From Micromonospora antibiotica (GTDB taxonomy: Bacteria > Actinomycetota > Actinomycetes > Mycobacteriales > Micromonosporaceae), in contig NZ_JAGFWR010000035.1 in assembly GCF_017599305.1 (NCBI RefSeq), positions 1 to 60,181 on the forward strand: a stretch of 60,181 nucleotides of DNA, read 5' to 3'. The position numbers were made by a program, and so were the translations under genes. This document shows, piece by piece, positions 1 through 6,967 of this stretch. The notes below the pieces were generated by a model, which saw only the letters and a list, made by a program, of their open reading frames with translations, searched no databases and had not been told where the DNA came from. Numbering within the stretch: the stretch's first letter is position 1; the number at the start of each line of letters is the position of its first letter.

Positions 1-10
1 GCTCCTCATC

Positions 11-68
11 GAGGACCCTGCCCATTGATGATCTTTGTGTGAGAACTCAGATCATGGACAGGGTCCTC
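11..68. repeat. Imperfect long inverted repeat at the left edge
   Basis: The outer arms GAGGACCCTG (11-20) and CAGGGTCCTC (59-68) are perfect complements. Inner arms ATGATCT (28-34) and AGATCAT (49-55) also pair, leaving a short loop. It looks like the end of a mobile element or a strong hairpin. No transposase is visible in the window, so the nature of the element is unknown. Confidence 0.6.
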
Positions 69-123
69 CCCATTCCGCTAGACCTCCACCACCACGAATC
101 CCCCCGACGGTCAAAACACGAGG

Positions 124-157
124 CCGAGGGGCCCGACCGGACGGTCGGGCCCCTCGG
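124..157 (-). terminator. Strong hairpin terminator after the hemerythrin gene
   Basis: A perfect 15-bp stem (124-138 with 143-157) closes on a 4-base GGAC loop. It lies 26 bases past the stop codon of the leftward hemerythrin gene. There is no clear T-run, as is usual for terminators of very high-GC actinobacteria. Confidence 0.75.
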
Positions 158-182
158 ACGTGATGCGGGTCGAACGTGCGGG

Positions 183-683
183 TCAGGCGGTGGTGGCGTG
201 CCGGGCGCTCTTGATCGCCTTCGGGTCGTCGGGGGAACGGGGCGCGTCCGGGCGCAGCGCGATCATCCGCTCACCGATCTCCTGGAGCGGGTTGCGGCCG
301 AGCGCCTCCCGCACCTTCGGGAACCACTCCTGCTCCTCCTCCTCGATGTGGTGCTCGACGTTCTCGATCAGCACCGTGGTCTTGGCGACGAAGTGGTCGT
401 CGGAGGCGTCCATCGCGGACAGCTCGGCGCAGAGCACGTCGGCGACGTGGTGCTCCTCGTACGACTCCAGGATGTCGTCCTCCAGGTCCGGTAGGAGCTT
501 GCGGACCTGCGGGTACATCACCTCGTTCTCGAGGTAGGTGTGGGTGGTGAGGGCGGCCACGATCTCGTCGACCACCTTGCGGCGGCGACCGGCCGGGCCC
601 TCCTGCGCCTTTTCGAACTCGCGGAAGAGTCGGCGCATCTCCTTGTGGTCCTCTTTGAGCAGGACGATGGCGTCGGTGGACAC
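183..683 (-). CDS. Hemerythrin HHE domain protein
   Basis: A 166-residue cytoplasmic protein of the hemerythrin HHE family, whose members bind a non-heme di-iron centre and act in O2/NO/ROS sensing or iron handling. The ligand pattern is visible: His13 (EDHKEM), His48 followed by Glu52/Glu54 (THTYLENE), a His pair near 78-79 (EEHH), and a second His pair with a downstream Glu near 112-117 (EHHIEEEE). The tail past 140 is basic and of low complexity. The GTG start at 683 is chosen because AGGAGGT lies just upstream; a longer open frame has no such site. It follows the NAD(P)HX dehydratase gene on the same strand by about 90 bases, so co-transcription is possible. The exact substrate or role is not evident. 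Confidence 0.88.
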   Translation of the reverse strand: MSTDAIVLLKEDHKEMRRLFREFEKAQEGPAGRRRKVVDEIVAALTTHTYLENEVMYPQVRKLLPDLEDDILESYEEHHVADVLCAELSAMDASDDHFVAKTTVLIENVEHHIEEEEQEWFPKVREALGRNPLQEIGERMIALRPDAPRSPDDPKAIKSARHATTA

Positions 684-772
684 CGGCAGACCTCCTTGAT
701 CGGCTGACGGCAATCCCGGTACCCCCGGACGAACTGCGCAAACGGATCGCGCCCGGCGAACGTCCGGCACGC

Positions 773-1642
773 TCAGACGGTGGCGATGGTGTGCGGGATC
801 TCGTCGAGCAGTTCCCGGGCCAGGAACCCGATGCGGCCGAACCGGGGCACCAGCCGCTGCCCGCTCACCGCGTGCACCCACGCCGCCCAGCAGGCCGCCT
901 GGGCGGGTTCCGCGCCCCGGGAGAGCAGCCCGGCGAGCAGCCCCGCCCGCACGTCACCGCTGCCCGAGGTGCCCAGCCCGGCGTCGCCGCTCTCCTCCCG
1001 CCAGCTCTGGCCGTCGGGGGTGGCGATGTGCCCGTAGAGGGAGACCACCGCCTCGTACCGGTGGGCCAGTTCGCGGGACTCGGCGTCCAGGTCGTCGCCG
1101 GGGTCGCGGCCGAGCAGGTGCCGGGCCTCGGTGAGGTTCGGGGTCAGCACCACCTTCCGGTCCGTGCCGACCAGCAGGTCCGGTTCGTGGCTGAGCGCGC
1201 CCAGCGCGTACGCGTCGAAGACCAGTGCGGTGTGCGGCCCGGCCGCCGACAGCACCAGGCGCAGCAGGGCGCGGGTCTGGTCGATGTCGTTGAGGCCCGG
1301 CCCGACGGTGACCACGTCGGCCTGTTCGACCAGCTCACCGAGGCGGTCGCCCGGGTCCCCGGCGACCGCGCCGTCGGCGGTCTCCGGCAGGCCGACCACC
1401 ATCGCCTCGGGCACCTGGATGCTCAGCGCGGCGGCGGTGGACTCGGCGGTGGCCAGTTGCAGCACCCCCGCCCCGGCGCGCAGCGCGGCCACCCCGGCCA
1501 GCAGCACCGCGCCCGGGGTGAACCGGGAACCGCCGACGACCAGGACGGTGCCCCGGTTGTCCTTGCCGCCGGTCGGCACCGGCAGGGCCCAGTCGCGCAG
1601 CAGTCCCGGGGTGATGACCCGGGTGTCAGACCGGTTCGGCAT
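773..1642 (-). CDS. nnrD: ADP-dependent NAD(P)H-hydrate dehydratase
   Basis: A 289-residue ribokinase-fold enzyme that dehydrates damaged NAD(P)HX back to NAD(P)H, using ADP or ATP. The N-terminal glycine-rich segment VLVVGGSRFTPGAVLLAG (about 34-51), the LTPNLTEA segment (about 167-174) and the nucleotide/catalytic loop GTSGSGDVRAGL (about 223-234) match the YjeF C-terminal domain family. The family's usual epimerase (YjeF N-terminal) domain is absent, so this is a stand-alone dehydratase. The start at 1642 overlaps the end of the upstream phosphatase gene by 17 bases, which implies translational coupling. It is a housekeeping metabolite-repair enzyme. The family is certain; the ADP versus ATP preference is not read from the sequence. 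Confidence 0.88.
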   Translation of the reverse strand: MPNRSDTRVITPGLLRDWALPVPTGGKDNRGTVLVVGGSRFTPGAVLLAGVAALRAGAGVLQLATAESTAAALSIQVPEAMVVGLPETADGAVAGDPGDRLGELVEQADVVTVGPGLNDIDQTRALLRLVLSAAGPHTALVFDAYALGALSHEPDLLVGTDRKVVLTPNLTEARHLLGRDPGDDLDAESRELAHRYEAVVSLYGHIATPDGQSWREESGDAGLGTSGSGDVRAGLLAGLLSRGAEPAQAACWAAWVHAVSGQRLVPRFGRIGFLARELLDEIPHTIATV

Positions 1643-2357
1643 GGATCTCGTCCTCCGTGGTGGGTGGGGCGCCCTGCGCGTGCAGGTGGGTGACGTCGTT
1701 GAAGGTGTCCGGGGTGAGCCGGCCGGTGGCGTCGGCCGACCAGCCGGTCACCGAGCAGTTGGCGATCACGTGTTCCCGGGTCAACCCCATCAGCTCCGCC
1801 TCGGTCAGCCCCTCCACCAGGTAGCGGAGCAGGAACACCAGGGCGTCGTGCCCGAACAGCAGCACCCGCCGCCCCTGGTGGTCGCGGCGCAGGTCGCCGA
1901 GGAGGGTACGCAGCCGCAGCGCCACGTCGGTCCAGGATTCACCGCCGGGCGGCCGGTAGTAGAACTTGCCGAGCCGGTGCCGTCGGGCCGCCTCGTCGGG
2001 GAACCGGCGGGCCACCCCGTGCCCGGTCAATCCGTCCAGGATGCCCAGTTCGCGGTCGCGTAGCCGTTCGTCGACACTCGCCGGGATGCCGGTGTCGGCC
2101 AGCGCCAGTTCCGCCGTGCGCACCGCCCGCAGGTAGGGCGAGACGACCGCCACGTCGGGTCGGCGGTCCGCCGGCAGGCCGGCCAGCCAGCGGGCGGTGG
2201 CCCGTGCCTGCTGCTCGCCGGTGTCCGACAGCGGCACGTCGGCGTCGCGGTGGGTCAGGTCGATCAGCTCCGCGCCGTTCGACTCGGCCGCCGAGGCGGC
2301 GACGTTCGCGGTGCTCTCCCCGTGCCGGACGATCCACAGCGCCCCCAGTTCCGCCAT
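1626..2357 (-). CDS. Histidine phosphatase (phosphoglycerate mutase-like) family protein
   Basis: A 243-residue protein of the histidine phosphatase superfamily. The catalytic RHGE motif (IVRHGEST) sits at about residues 9-16, the second basic/acidic region (RLRDRELG) near 100, and the C-terminal catalytic histidine in LFGHDAL near 185. The family forms a phospho-histidine intermediate on small phosphoesters. The substrate cannot be named from the sequence. The ATG at 2357 is chosen over an upstream frame extension because the core fold begins directly after it and GGGAGAGGGG precedes it. It is first in a leftward unit with nnrD and possibly hemerythrin. Its promoter faces that of the metal-sensor gene, about 90 bases away. 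Confidence 0.85.
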   Translation of the reverse strand: MAELGALWIVRHGESTANVAASAAESNGAELIDLTHRDADVPLSDTGEQQARATARWLAGLPADRRPDVAVVSPYLRAVRTAELALADTGIPASVDERLRDRELGILDGLTGHGVARRFPDEAARRHRLGKFYYRPPGGESWTDVALRLRTLLGDLRRDHQGRRVLLFGHDALVFLLRYLVEGLTEAELMGLTREHVIANCSVTGWSADATGRLTPDTFNDVTHLHAQGAPPTTEDEIHAEPV

Positions 2358-2424
2358 GCCCCTCTCCCTACCCCCCACCCCGACCGGGGTAACCGCCCAC
2401 CAATCCGGTACACCTTCCGCTGAA

Positions 2425-2440
2425 TACATGATCTGATGTA
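2425..2440. promoter_or_regulatory. Candidate operator of the ArsR/CmtR-type regulator
   Basis: TACATGATCTGATGTA is a near-perfect 16-base dyad (one mismatched pair). It lies immediately upstream of the regulator's coding start and in the divergent gap to the phosphatase gene. ArsR/SmtB repressors bind such AT-rich dyads over the promoters of their own operons. The assignment to this regulator is inferred from position. Confidence 0.6.
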
Positions 2441-2450
2441 CTTTAGTGGG

Positions 2451-2780
2451 GTGGAGACCGTCACCCACGGCGAGGCCCTCGCCCGCTTCGGCCATGCCCT
2501 GTCGGACGCGACCCGGGCCCGACTGCTTCTCGCCCTGCGCGACGCGCCCGGCTACCCGGCCGAGCTGGCCGATCTGCTCGGGGTGACCCGGCAGAACCTG
2601 TCAAACCATCTGGCCTGCCTGCGCGGCTGCGGCCTGGTCGTCGCCGTCCCCGAAGGTCGCCGCGTCCGCTACGAACTCGCCGACACCCGCATCCGCCATG
2701 CCCTCGACGATCTGCTCGGCCTCGTCCTCGCGGTCGACCCGGCAGTCTGCCCCGACGCCGCCGACAAGGACTGCTGCTGA
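2451..2780 (+). CDS. CmtR-like ArsR/SmtB family metal-sensing repressor
   Basis: A 109-residue winged-helix protein. The recognition helix region carries NHLACLRGCG, which places Cys56 and Cys60 in the Cys-x3-Cys arrangement of the Cd(II)/Pb(II) sensor CmtR of Mycobacterium tuberculosis. The C-terminus ends DKDCC (Cys108/109, with a further Cys100), matching CmtR's third, C-terminal cysteine ligand. It probably represses its own operon and the downstream CDF exporter until thiophilic metal binds. The GTG at 2451 is used. An ATG at 2436 is in frame but would start inside the operator palindrome with no ribosome site, although leaderless initiation there cannot be excluded. It overlaps the exporter gene by one base (TGATG), which shows translational coupling. 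Confidence 0.85.
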   Translation: METVTHGEALARFGHALSDATRARLLLALRDAPGYPAELADLLGVTRQNLSNHLACLRGCGLVVAVPEGRRVRYELADTRIRHALDDLLGLVLAVDPAVCPDAADKDCC

Positions 2781-3484
2781 TGAGTCTCCCCCTGCTGCCC
2801 GTCACCGCCGCCCGGCCCGATCCGGCCCGCCGTGTCGTCCTTGCCCGCCGGATTCGGCTTCTGGTCGCCGCCACCATCGGCTACAACCTGATCGAGGCTG
2901 TCGTCGCCATCGGCGCCGGCACCACCGCAGACTCCACCGCACTGATCGGCTTCGGCCTCGACTCGATCATCGAGGTCTCCTCCGCCGCAGCGGTCGCCTG
3001 GCAGTTCGCCGGCCACGACCCCGAGGCCCGGGAGAGAACCGCCCTGCGGATCATCGCGATCTCCTTCTTCGCGCTCGCTGCCTACGTCACGGTCGAATCG
3101 GTCCGCGCCCTGGTCGGCGGCAGCGAAGCGGCACACTCCACCGTCGGCCTCGTGCTCGCCGCGCTCTCCCTAGCGGTCATGCCCGGTTTGTCCCACGCAC
3201 AACGACGCGCCGGCCGGGAACTCGGCTCCCGCACCGCCGTCGCCGACTCCAAACAGACACTGCTGTGCACCTACCTGTCCGCCGTCCTGCTCGTCGGCCT
3301 CGGACTCAACAGCGTTCTGGGATGGAGCTGGGCCGACCCGGTCGCCGCCCTGGTCATCGCCGCTGTCGCCGTCAAGGAAGGCCGCGACGCCTGGCGCGGG
3401 GATGCCTGCTGCGCCCCGGCCCCCACCGGGGAGGCCCCGGCCTGCGCCGACCGGTGCTGCGCCCCCGCGAACAGGACGACCTGA
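2780..3484 (+). CDS. Cation diffusion facilitator (CDF) metal efflux protein with Cys-rich tail
   Basis: A 234-residue membrane protein with about six hydrophobic helices. The paired acidic segments typical of CDF exporters are present: GFGLDSIIE (about 57-65), and later VADSKQT and WADPVAAL (about 155-200). The C-terminus (about 207-231) carries CC, C and CC clusters, which probably bind soft metal at the cytoplasmic face. CDF proteins export divalent metals in exchange for protons. The Cys tail and the CmtR-like partner gene suggest Cd, Pb or Zn. It is co-translated with the regulator through the one-base TGATG overlap. The exact metal is inferred from the neighbour, not from a transport-site motif. 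Confidence 0.85.
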   Translation: MSLPLLPVTAARPDPARRVVLARRIRLLVAATIGYNLIEAVVAIGAGTTADSTALIGFGLDSIIEVSSAAAVAWQFAGHDPEARERTALRIIAISFFALAAYVTVESVRALVGGSEAAHSTVGLVLAALSLAVMPGLSHAQRRAGRELGSRTAVADSKQTLLCTYLSAVLLVGLGLNSVLGWSWADPVAALVIAAVAVKEGRDAWRGDACCAPAPTGEAPACADRCCAPANRTT

Positions 3485-3582
3485 CCGGCCATCAGCCGGC
3501 TCCCCGGAGTGGGGTCGATGCCACCCCGCAGCCTCGGCTGGGTGGGGATGGACCGTGGTCGGTGGGCCGATACCCTGCCCGG

Positions 3583-4113
3583 GTGGACGGTGAACGGCTG
3601 GCGGCATCACTCACCGGGCGGCTGGCCGGGCTGGAGTTCGTCGACCTGGGCACCGACGAGGTGACCGCGCGGATCATCGACGCCGTGCTGGCCTGGGCCG
3701 CCGATCAGGGCTGGCGGTCCTACCGTCGGGCGGCGAGCGTGCTGCCGCTGCCGCCGCCGATGACCGACCGGCACTCGGTGCTGGACGTGGCGTGTGCCCG
3801 CCGGGACGGGCCGCCCGTGGTGATCGAGGTCGACCACACCGACCGGCGGCGTACCTGGGAGAAGCTCGCGGCGGAGGCCGCCGCCGGCCGGGTCGCCCTC
3901 TGGGTGCGCTGGGGTCCGGGGCGGTTCGCCGCGCCACCGGCCCCGATCCACCTGGTCACCTGCGAGGTGTCCCGGCACGCAGGGCCCCCGGGCGCGGGTC
4001 GCCGGCACAGCCGGACGACGGGGCCGGCCCGCCCGGCACCCGCGCACTCCACCCACGGCGTCGACCCGGTGGTCGAGCCGTTGCCGTTACTGCCCGTCGA
4101 ACCCGGTTCCTGA
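3583..4113 (+). CDS. Hypothetical protein, possible restriction-endonuclease-like fold
   Basis: A 176-residue protein I do not recognise. The middle (about 55-110) reads SVLDVACARRDG, PPVVIEVDHTDR, then WEKLAAEAAAGRVALWVRWG. This resembles the strand order of Vsr/DUF2726/PD-(D/E)xK-like domains (Asp, then Glu-x-Asp, then a helix and a final strand), but the usual catalytic Lys is replaced by Asp in IEVD. The last 45 residues are Pro/Arg-rich and probably disordered. The GTG at 3583 sits 7 bases after TACCCT, which fits leaderless initiation. It lies 98 bases after the CDF gene and converges on the YrdC gene with only 10 bases between. Confidence 0.55.
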   Translation: MDGERLAASLTGRLAGLEFVDLGTDEVTARIIDAVLAWAADQGWRSYRRAASVLPLPPPMTDRHSVLDVACARRDGPPVVIEVDHTDRRRTWEKLAAEAAAGRVALWVRWGPGRFAAPPAPIHLVTCEVSRHAGPPGAGRRHSRTTGPARPAPAHSTHGVDPVVEPLPLLPVEPGS

Positions 4114-4123
4114 CCCGACGGGG

Positions 4124-4744
4124 CTACTCGAAGCGGGTCGGGTCGCCCGCGCCGTAGCGGACGATCTCCGGCTCGTCGGCGGAGAAGTCGACCACGGTGG
4201 TGGGCAGGGTGCCGCACTCGCCGGAGTCGAGCACCGCGTCGATCGCGTGGTCGAGCCGTTCCTTGATCTCCCAGCCCTGGGTCATCGGTTCGGTCTCGCC
4301 GGGCAGCAGCAGGGTGCTGGACACCAACGGCTCGCCCAGCGCCGCCAGCAGCGCCTGCGCGACCGGATGGTCGGGGATGCGTACCCCGACGGTCTTCTTG
4401 CGGGGGTGCAGCAGCCGGCGCGGCACCTCCTTGGTCGCGGGCAGGATGAAGGTGTAGCTGCCCGGGGTGGCCGCCTTCAGCGACCGGAACACCGCGTTGT
4501 TGATGTGCACGAACTGGCCGAGCTGCGCGAAGTCCCGGCACACCAGCGTGAAGTGGTGCTTGCTGTCCAGGTGCCGGATCTCCCGGATCCGGTCGAGGCC
4601 GTCCCGGTTGCCGAGCTGGCAGCCGAGTGCGAAACACGAGTCCGTCGGGTAGGCGACCAGGCCGTCGCCGCGCAGCAGGTCGACCACCCGGGTGATCGTC
4701 CGGGGCTGCGGGTTCTCCGGGTGTACGTCGAGATAGATCGCCAT
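4124..4744 (-). CDS. YrdC/YciO/Sua5 family threonylcarbamoyl-AMP synthase-like protein
   Basis: A 206-residue protein of the YrdC/Sua5 fold. The N-terminal GGLVAYPTDS-type strand-loop is present (GDGLVAYPTDSCFALGC at about 26-42), followed by KHHFTLVC (about 62-69), the FILPAT and GVRIPDHP segments (about 97-125) and SSTLLLPG (about 141-148). Length and motifs fit the YciO branch rather than full Sua5, so a role in threonylcarbamoyl-adenosine tRNA modification is possible but not assured. TAGGCT on the minus strand (4752-4757) ends 7 bases before the ATG, so the gene is probably leaderless. The stop codon of the small upstream Cys protein lies inside that -10 box. Confidence 0.82.
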   Translation of the reverse strand: MAIYLDVHPENPQPRTITRVVDLLRGDGLVAYPTDSCFALGCQLGNRDGLDRIREIRHLDSKHHFTLVCRDFAQLGQFVHINNAVFRSLKAATPGSYTFILPATKEVPRRLLHPRKKTVGVRIPDHPVAQALLAALGEPLVSSTLLLPGETEPMTQGWEIKERLDHAIDAVLDSGECGTLPTTVVDFSADEPEIVRYGAGDPTRFE

Positions 4745-4754
4745 GGCGGCGAGC

Positions 4755-4955
4755 CTAGTGGGGGAGTGGCGGCGGTCGCCGGTGAGCCCGGAGCACGTCG
4801 CGCGCCCATGTCAACATGTGGCACCCGTCGTCGCGGCACTGGAAGCACCGGCGCGGGGGTGGCGGCCTGTCCGGCGTCTCGTGGTGCTGCGCCAGCACCC
4901 GCTGCGCGGTCCAGATGACCAGGGCGGGCGTGACCGGTCCGTCGTCCATCGGCAT
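4755..4955 (-). CDS. Small Cys-containing hypothetical protein
   Basis: A 66-residue protein of unknown function. It has a Pro-rich centre followed by RRCFQCRDDGCHML, a Cys-x2-Cys-x4-Cys-His cluster (about 37-46) that could bind zinc. The ATG at 4955 follows GGAGGGG at good spacing; a second ATG is two codons downstream. It is divergent from an AlpA-like DNA-binding protein gene (start 5111), with nested dyads between them, and stops 10 bases before the YrdC gene on the same strand. The pairing with a small HTH protein suggests regulation or a relic of a mobile element, but no integrase is present. Confidence 0.6.
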   Translation of the reverse strand: MPMDDGPVTPALVIWTAQRVLAQHHETPDRPPPPRRCFQCRDDGCHMLTWARDVLRAHRRPPPLPH

Positions 4956-5047
4956 GGGACCCCTCCGGGTACGGGCAGATCCGGGCACCGATCCCCGATC
5001 AGGTACCCGGACCGCTACCAGATGTGCCTCATCAGCATCACCTGTAA

Positions 5048-5087
5048 CGTGCACACCGTCAAGGTTGCAAGTGGCAACGTGTGCACG
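5048..5087. promoter_or_regulatory. Nested dyads in the divergent 4955/5111 gap
   Basis: CGTGCACAC (5048-5056) pairs perfectly with GTGTGCACG (5079-5087). Within it GTTGC (5064-5068) pairs with GCAAC (5074-5078), but about a different centre. The gap is relatively AT-richer than its surroundings. A likely use is as operators for the adjacent HTH protein; this is inferred from position only. Confidence 0.5.
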
Positions 5088-5110
5088 GCGCACGTACATA
5101 CGGTCGGAGC

Positions 5111-5323
5111 GTGAGACTCGTGGCCCTCTCCGACATCGCGGACATGCTCGGTGGCGTGTCGCGCACCAGGGCCACCGAGATCACCAACCGTCCGACCTTC
5201 CCGGCACCTATCGACACGGTCGCTAGCGGCAAGGTCCGGGTCTGGGACCGGGCGGCAGTCGACGGGTGGATCAGGCAGTACCGACCGAACCAACCGCGTG
5301 GCGCGGAGGACGACGAGCGCTGA
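5111..5323 (+). CDS. AlpA/excisionase-like helix-turn-helix protein
   Basis: A 70-residue single-domain protein with a winged/MerR-like excisionase fold. LSDIADMLGGVSRTRATEI (about 5-23) forms the HTH, followed by the FPAPID and VWDRAAVDGWI segments (about 28-53) that are typical of AlpA-type proteins. Such proteins act as small transcription factors or as directionality factors for site-specific recombination. The GTG at 5111 gives a family-length protein; a longer frame upstream would run through the dyads. There is no integrase next to it, so a chromosomal regulator is more likely than a phage excisionase. It points away from the small Cys gene and is followed after 33 bases by the LigD-type polymerase gene. 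Confidence 0.75.
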   Translation: MRLVALSDIADMLGGVSRTRATEITNRPTFPAPIDTVASGKVRVWDRAAVDGWIRQYRPNQPRGAEDDER

Positions 5324-5356
5324 ACGGCTCCGGGTGTCGGGGGTGGCCGTTACCGT

Positions 5357-6334
5357 GTGAGCGTGGCGACGGCGGCCGAGGAGATCCAGGTGGGGGAGCG
5401 GCTGGTCCGCATCTCCAGCCCCGACAAGCCCTACTTTCCTGAGCGCGGGCTGACCAAGCGGGACGTGGTGGGCTACTTCCTCGCCGTCGGCGACGGCATC
5501 CTGCGTGCCCTGCGGGACCGCCCCACGATGCTGGAGCGCTGGCCGCGCGGCGTGTTCGAGGGGGCGAAGATCGGCACCCGGCAGGACAACCGGGGTGACG
5601 CCTTCTATCAGAAACGGCTTCCGGCCGGCGCTCCCGACTGGGTGCGCACCGCCCACCTCACCTTCCCCAGTGGTCGTACCGCCAACGAGGTCGCGCCGGG
5701 CGAGCTGGCGGTGGTGATCTGGGCGGCCAACCTCGGCACCCTGCGGTTCCATCCGTGGCCGGTGACGGCGTCCGACGTGGAGCGCCCCGACCAGCTCCGG
5801 ATCGACCTGGACCCGATGCCGGGGGTCGGCTTCGAGCAGGTGGTGCCGGTGGCGCACGAGGTCCGGGCCTTCCTCGCCGAGCTGGGCATGGTCGGCTACC
5901 CCAAGACGACAGGCGGGCGCGGCCTGCACGTCTACCTGTCCATCGAGCCCCGGTGGAGCTTCGGGGAGTGCCGGCGCGCGGTGTTGGCCCTGGGCCACGA
6001 GCTGGGGCGTCGGCTGCCCGACCTGGTCACCACCACCTGGTGGCGGGAGCAGCGGGACCGGCCGGTCTTCATCGACTACAACCAGATGGCCCGCGACCAC
6101 ACGGTGACGTCGGCGTACTCGATCCGGCCCACCACGGCGGCGCTGGTGTCGGCCCCACTGGACTGGGCGGAGCTGGACGACGCCCGCCCGGAGGACTTCG
6201 ACGTGCTGACCATGCCGGCCCGGTTCGCCGAGCGTGGCGACCCGCACGCCGGCCTGGACGGCGACCGCTTCTCGCTGGAGCCGCTGCTGGCCCTGGCCGA
6301 CCGCGCCGGCCTGGCCGCCCCACCGGAACGCTGA
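5357..6334 (+). CDS. Stand-alone LigD-type DNA polymerase (PolDom, archaeo-eukaryotic primase family)
   Basis: A 325-residue protein corresponding to the polymerase domain of bacterial LigD, which performs NTP-preferring gap filling in Ku-dependent end joining. Visible motifs are SSPDKPYFPERGLTKRD near the N-terminus (about 20-36), YQKR (about 83-86), the metal-binding RIDLDP (about 155-160), the GGRGLHVYLSI nucleotide/metal segment (about 187-197) and a C-terminal YSIRPTTAALVSAP (about 255-268). There is no ligase or phosphoesterase domain, and no Ku gene in this window. The GTG at 5357 lies a few bases after TACCGT, so leaderless translation is plausible. A GTG two codons later is an alternative. 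Confidence 0.88.
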   Translation: MSVATAAEEIQVGERLVRISSPDKPYFPERGLTKRDVVGYFLAVGDGILRALRDRPTMLERWPRGVFEGAKIGTRQDNRGDAFYQKRLPAGAPDWVRTAHLTFPSGRTANEVAPGELAVVIWAANLGTLRFHPWPVTASDVERPDQLRIDLDPMPGVGFEQVVPVAHEVRAFLAELGMVGYPKTTGGRGLHVYLSIEPRWSFGECRRAVLALGHELGRRLPDLVTTTWWREQRDRPVFIDYNQMARDHTVTSAYSIRPTTAALVSAPLDWAELDDARPEDFDVLTMPARFAERGDPHAGLDGDRFSLEPLLALADRAGLAAPPER

Positions 6335-6355
6335 CCGACCGCGCCGGACCGTCAC

Positions 6356-6862
6356 TCAGGCCCAGGGGCTGCCGGCCCCGTCGAACTCGTCGAAGACCAG
6401 CCAGGTGCGGGTGGACAGCACCCCGGCTATGCCCTGCACCCGGCTGAGCACCACGTCGCGCAGGGTGGCGTTGTCGGGCGCGCGGACCAGCGCCAACACG
6501 TCGTGTTCCCCGCTGAGCAGCGCCACGTGCTCGATGTAGCGCACCCGGGCCAGCTCCGCCGACACCTCCCGCCAGGTGTTCTGCTGGATGGTCAACGAGA
6601 TGTACGCCGAGGTGCCCAACCCGGCCGGCTCGGGTGCCACCCGGGCCCGGAACCCGGTGATCACCCCGTCGCGCAGCAGCCGCTCCACCCGGGCGTACGC
6701 GTTGGTGCGCGACACGTGCACCCGCTCGGCGAGCGTACGCATGGACAGCCGGCCGTCCCGGGTCAGCTCGTCTAGGACCCGTCGGTCCACCTCGTCCAGC
6801 GGCGTGACCGAACGTCCCGTTCCGCCCGGCGGGCCCGGCGGCGGGCTGGTCTGCTGGCTCAT
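6356..6862 (-). CDS. Lrp/AsnC family transcriptional regulator (probable BkdR)
   Basis: A 168-residue Lrp/AsnC protein. An N-terminal Pro-rich lead is followed by the wHTH (LDEVDRRVLDELTRDGRLSM, then LAERVHVSRTNAYARVERL, about 22-63) and a RAM ligand-binding domain (about 75-160). It is divergent from the branched-chain 2-oxoacid dehydrogenase operon and separated from it by about 105 bases holding a dyad. This is the classic BkdR arrangement, so it probably senses branched-chain amino acids or their oxoacids and controls the operon. The ATG at 6862 has GGGGAG at proper spacing. The function as BkdR is inferred from the neighbourhood. Confidence 0.85.
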   Translation of the reverse strand: MSQQTSPPPGPPGGTGRSVTPLDEVDRRVLDELTRDGRLSMRTLAERVHVSRTNAYARVERLLRDGVITGFRARVAPEPAGLGTSAYISLTIQQNTWREVSAELARVRYIEHVALLSGEHDVLALVRAPDNATLRDVVLSRVQGIAGVLSTRTWLVFDEFDGAGSPWA

Positions 6863-6906
6863 CAGATACTCCCCGGTAGGCCAATCGTCCCGCGTTCATC
6901 ACGGAT

Positions 6907-6925
6907 GTTGAGTCAATCATCCAAC
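6907..6925. promoter_or_regulatory. Candidate Lrp-type operator in the bkd divergent gap
   Basis: GTTGAGTCAATCATCCAAC has matching GTTG/CAAC ends and an AT-rich centre, as in Lrp/AsnC sites. It lies 43 bases upstream of the E1alpha start, between the divergent regulator and the operon. The assignment is by position. Confidence 0.45.
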
Positions 6926-6967
6926 GGCAGGAGCATAGGGCCACCACACGTCCAGGAGGTCCCCGCC

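Noticed and set aside
39..537. Rightward frames over the left edge and the hemerythrin gene.
   Set aside because: They are antisense to a motif-rich hemerythrin gene with a strong ribosome site.
5111..5323. Phage or integrative-element boundary at the excisionase-like gene.
   Set aside because: No integrase, no att-like direct repeats and no tRNA gene nearby. The neighbours are ordinary chromosomal genes.
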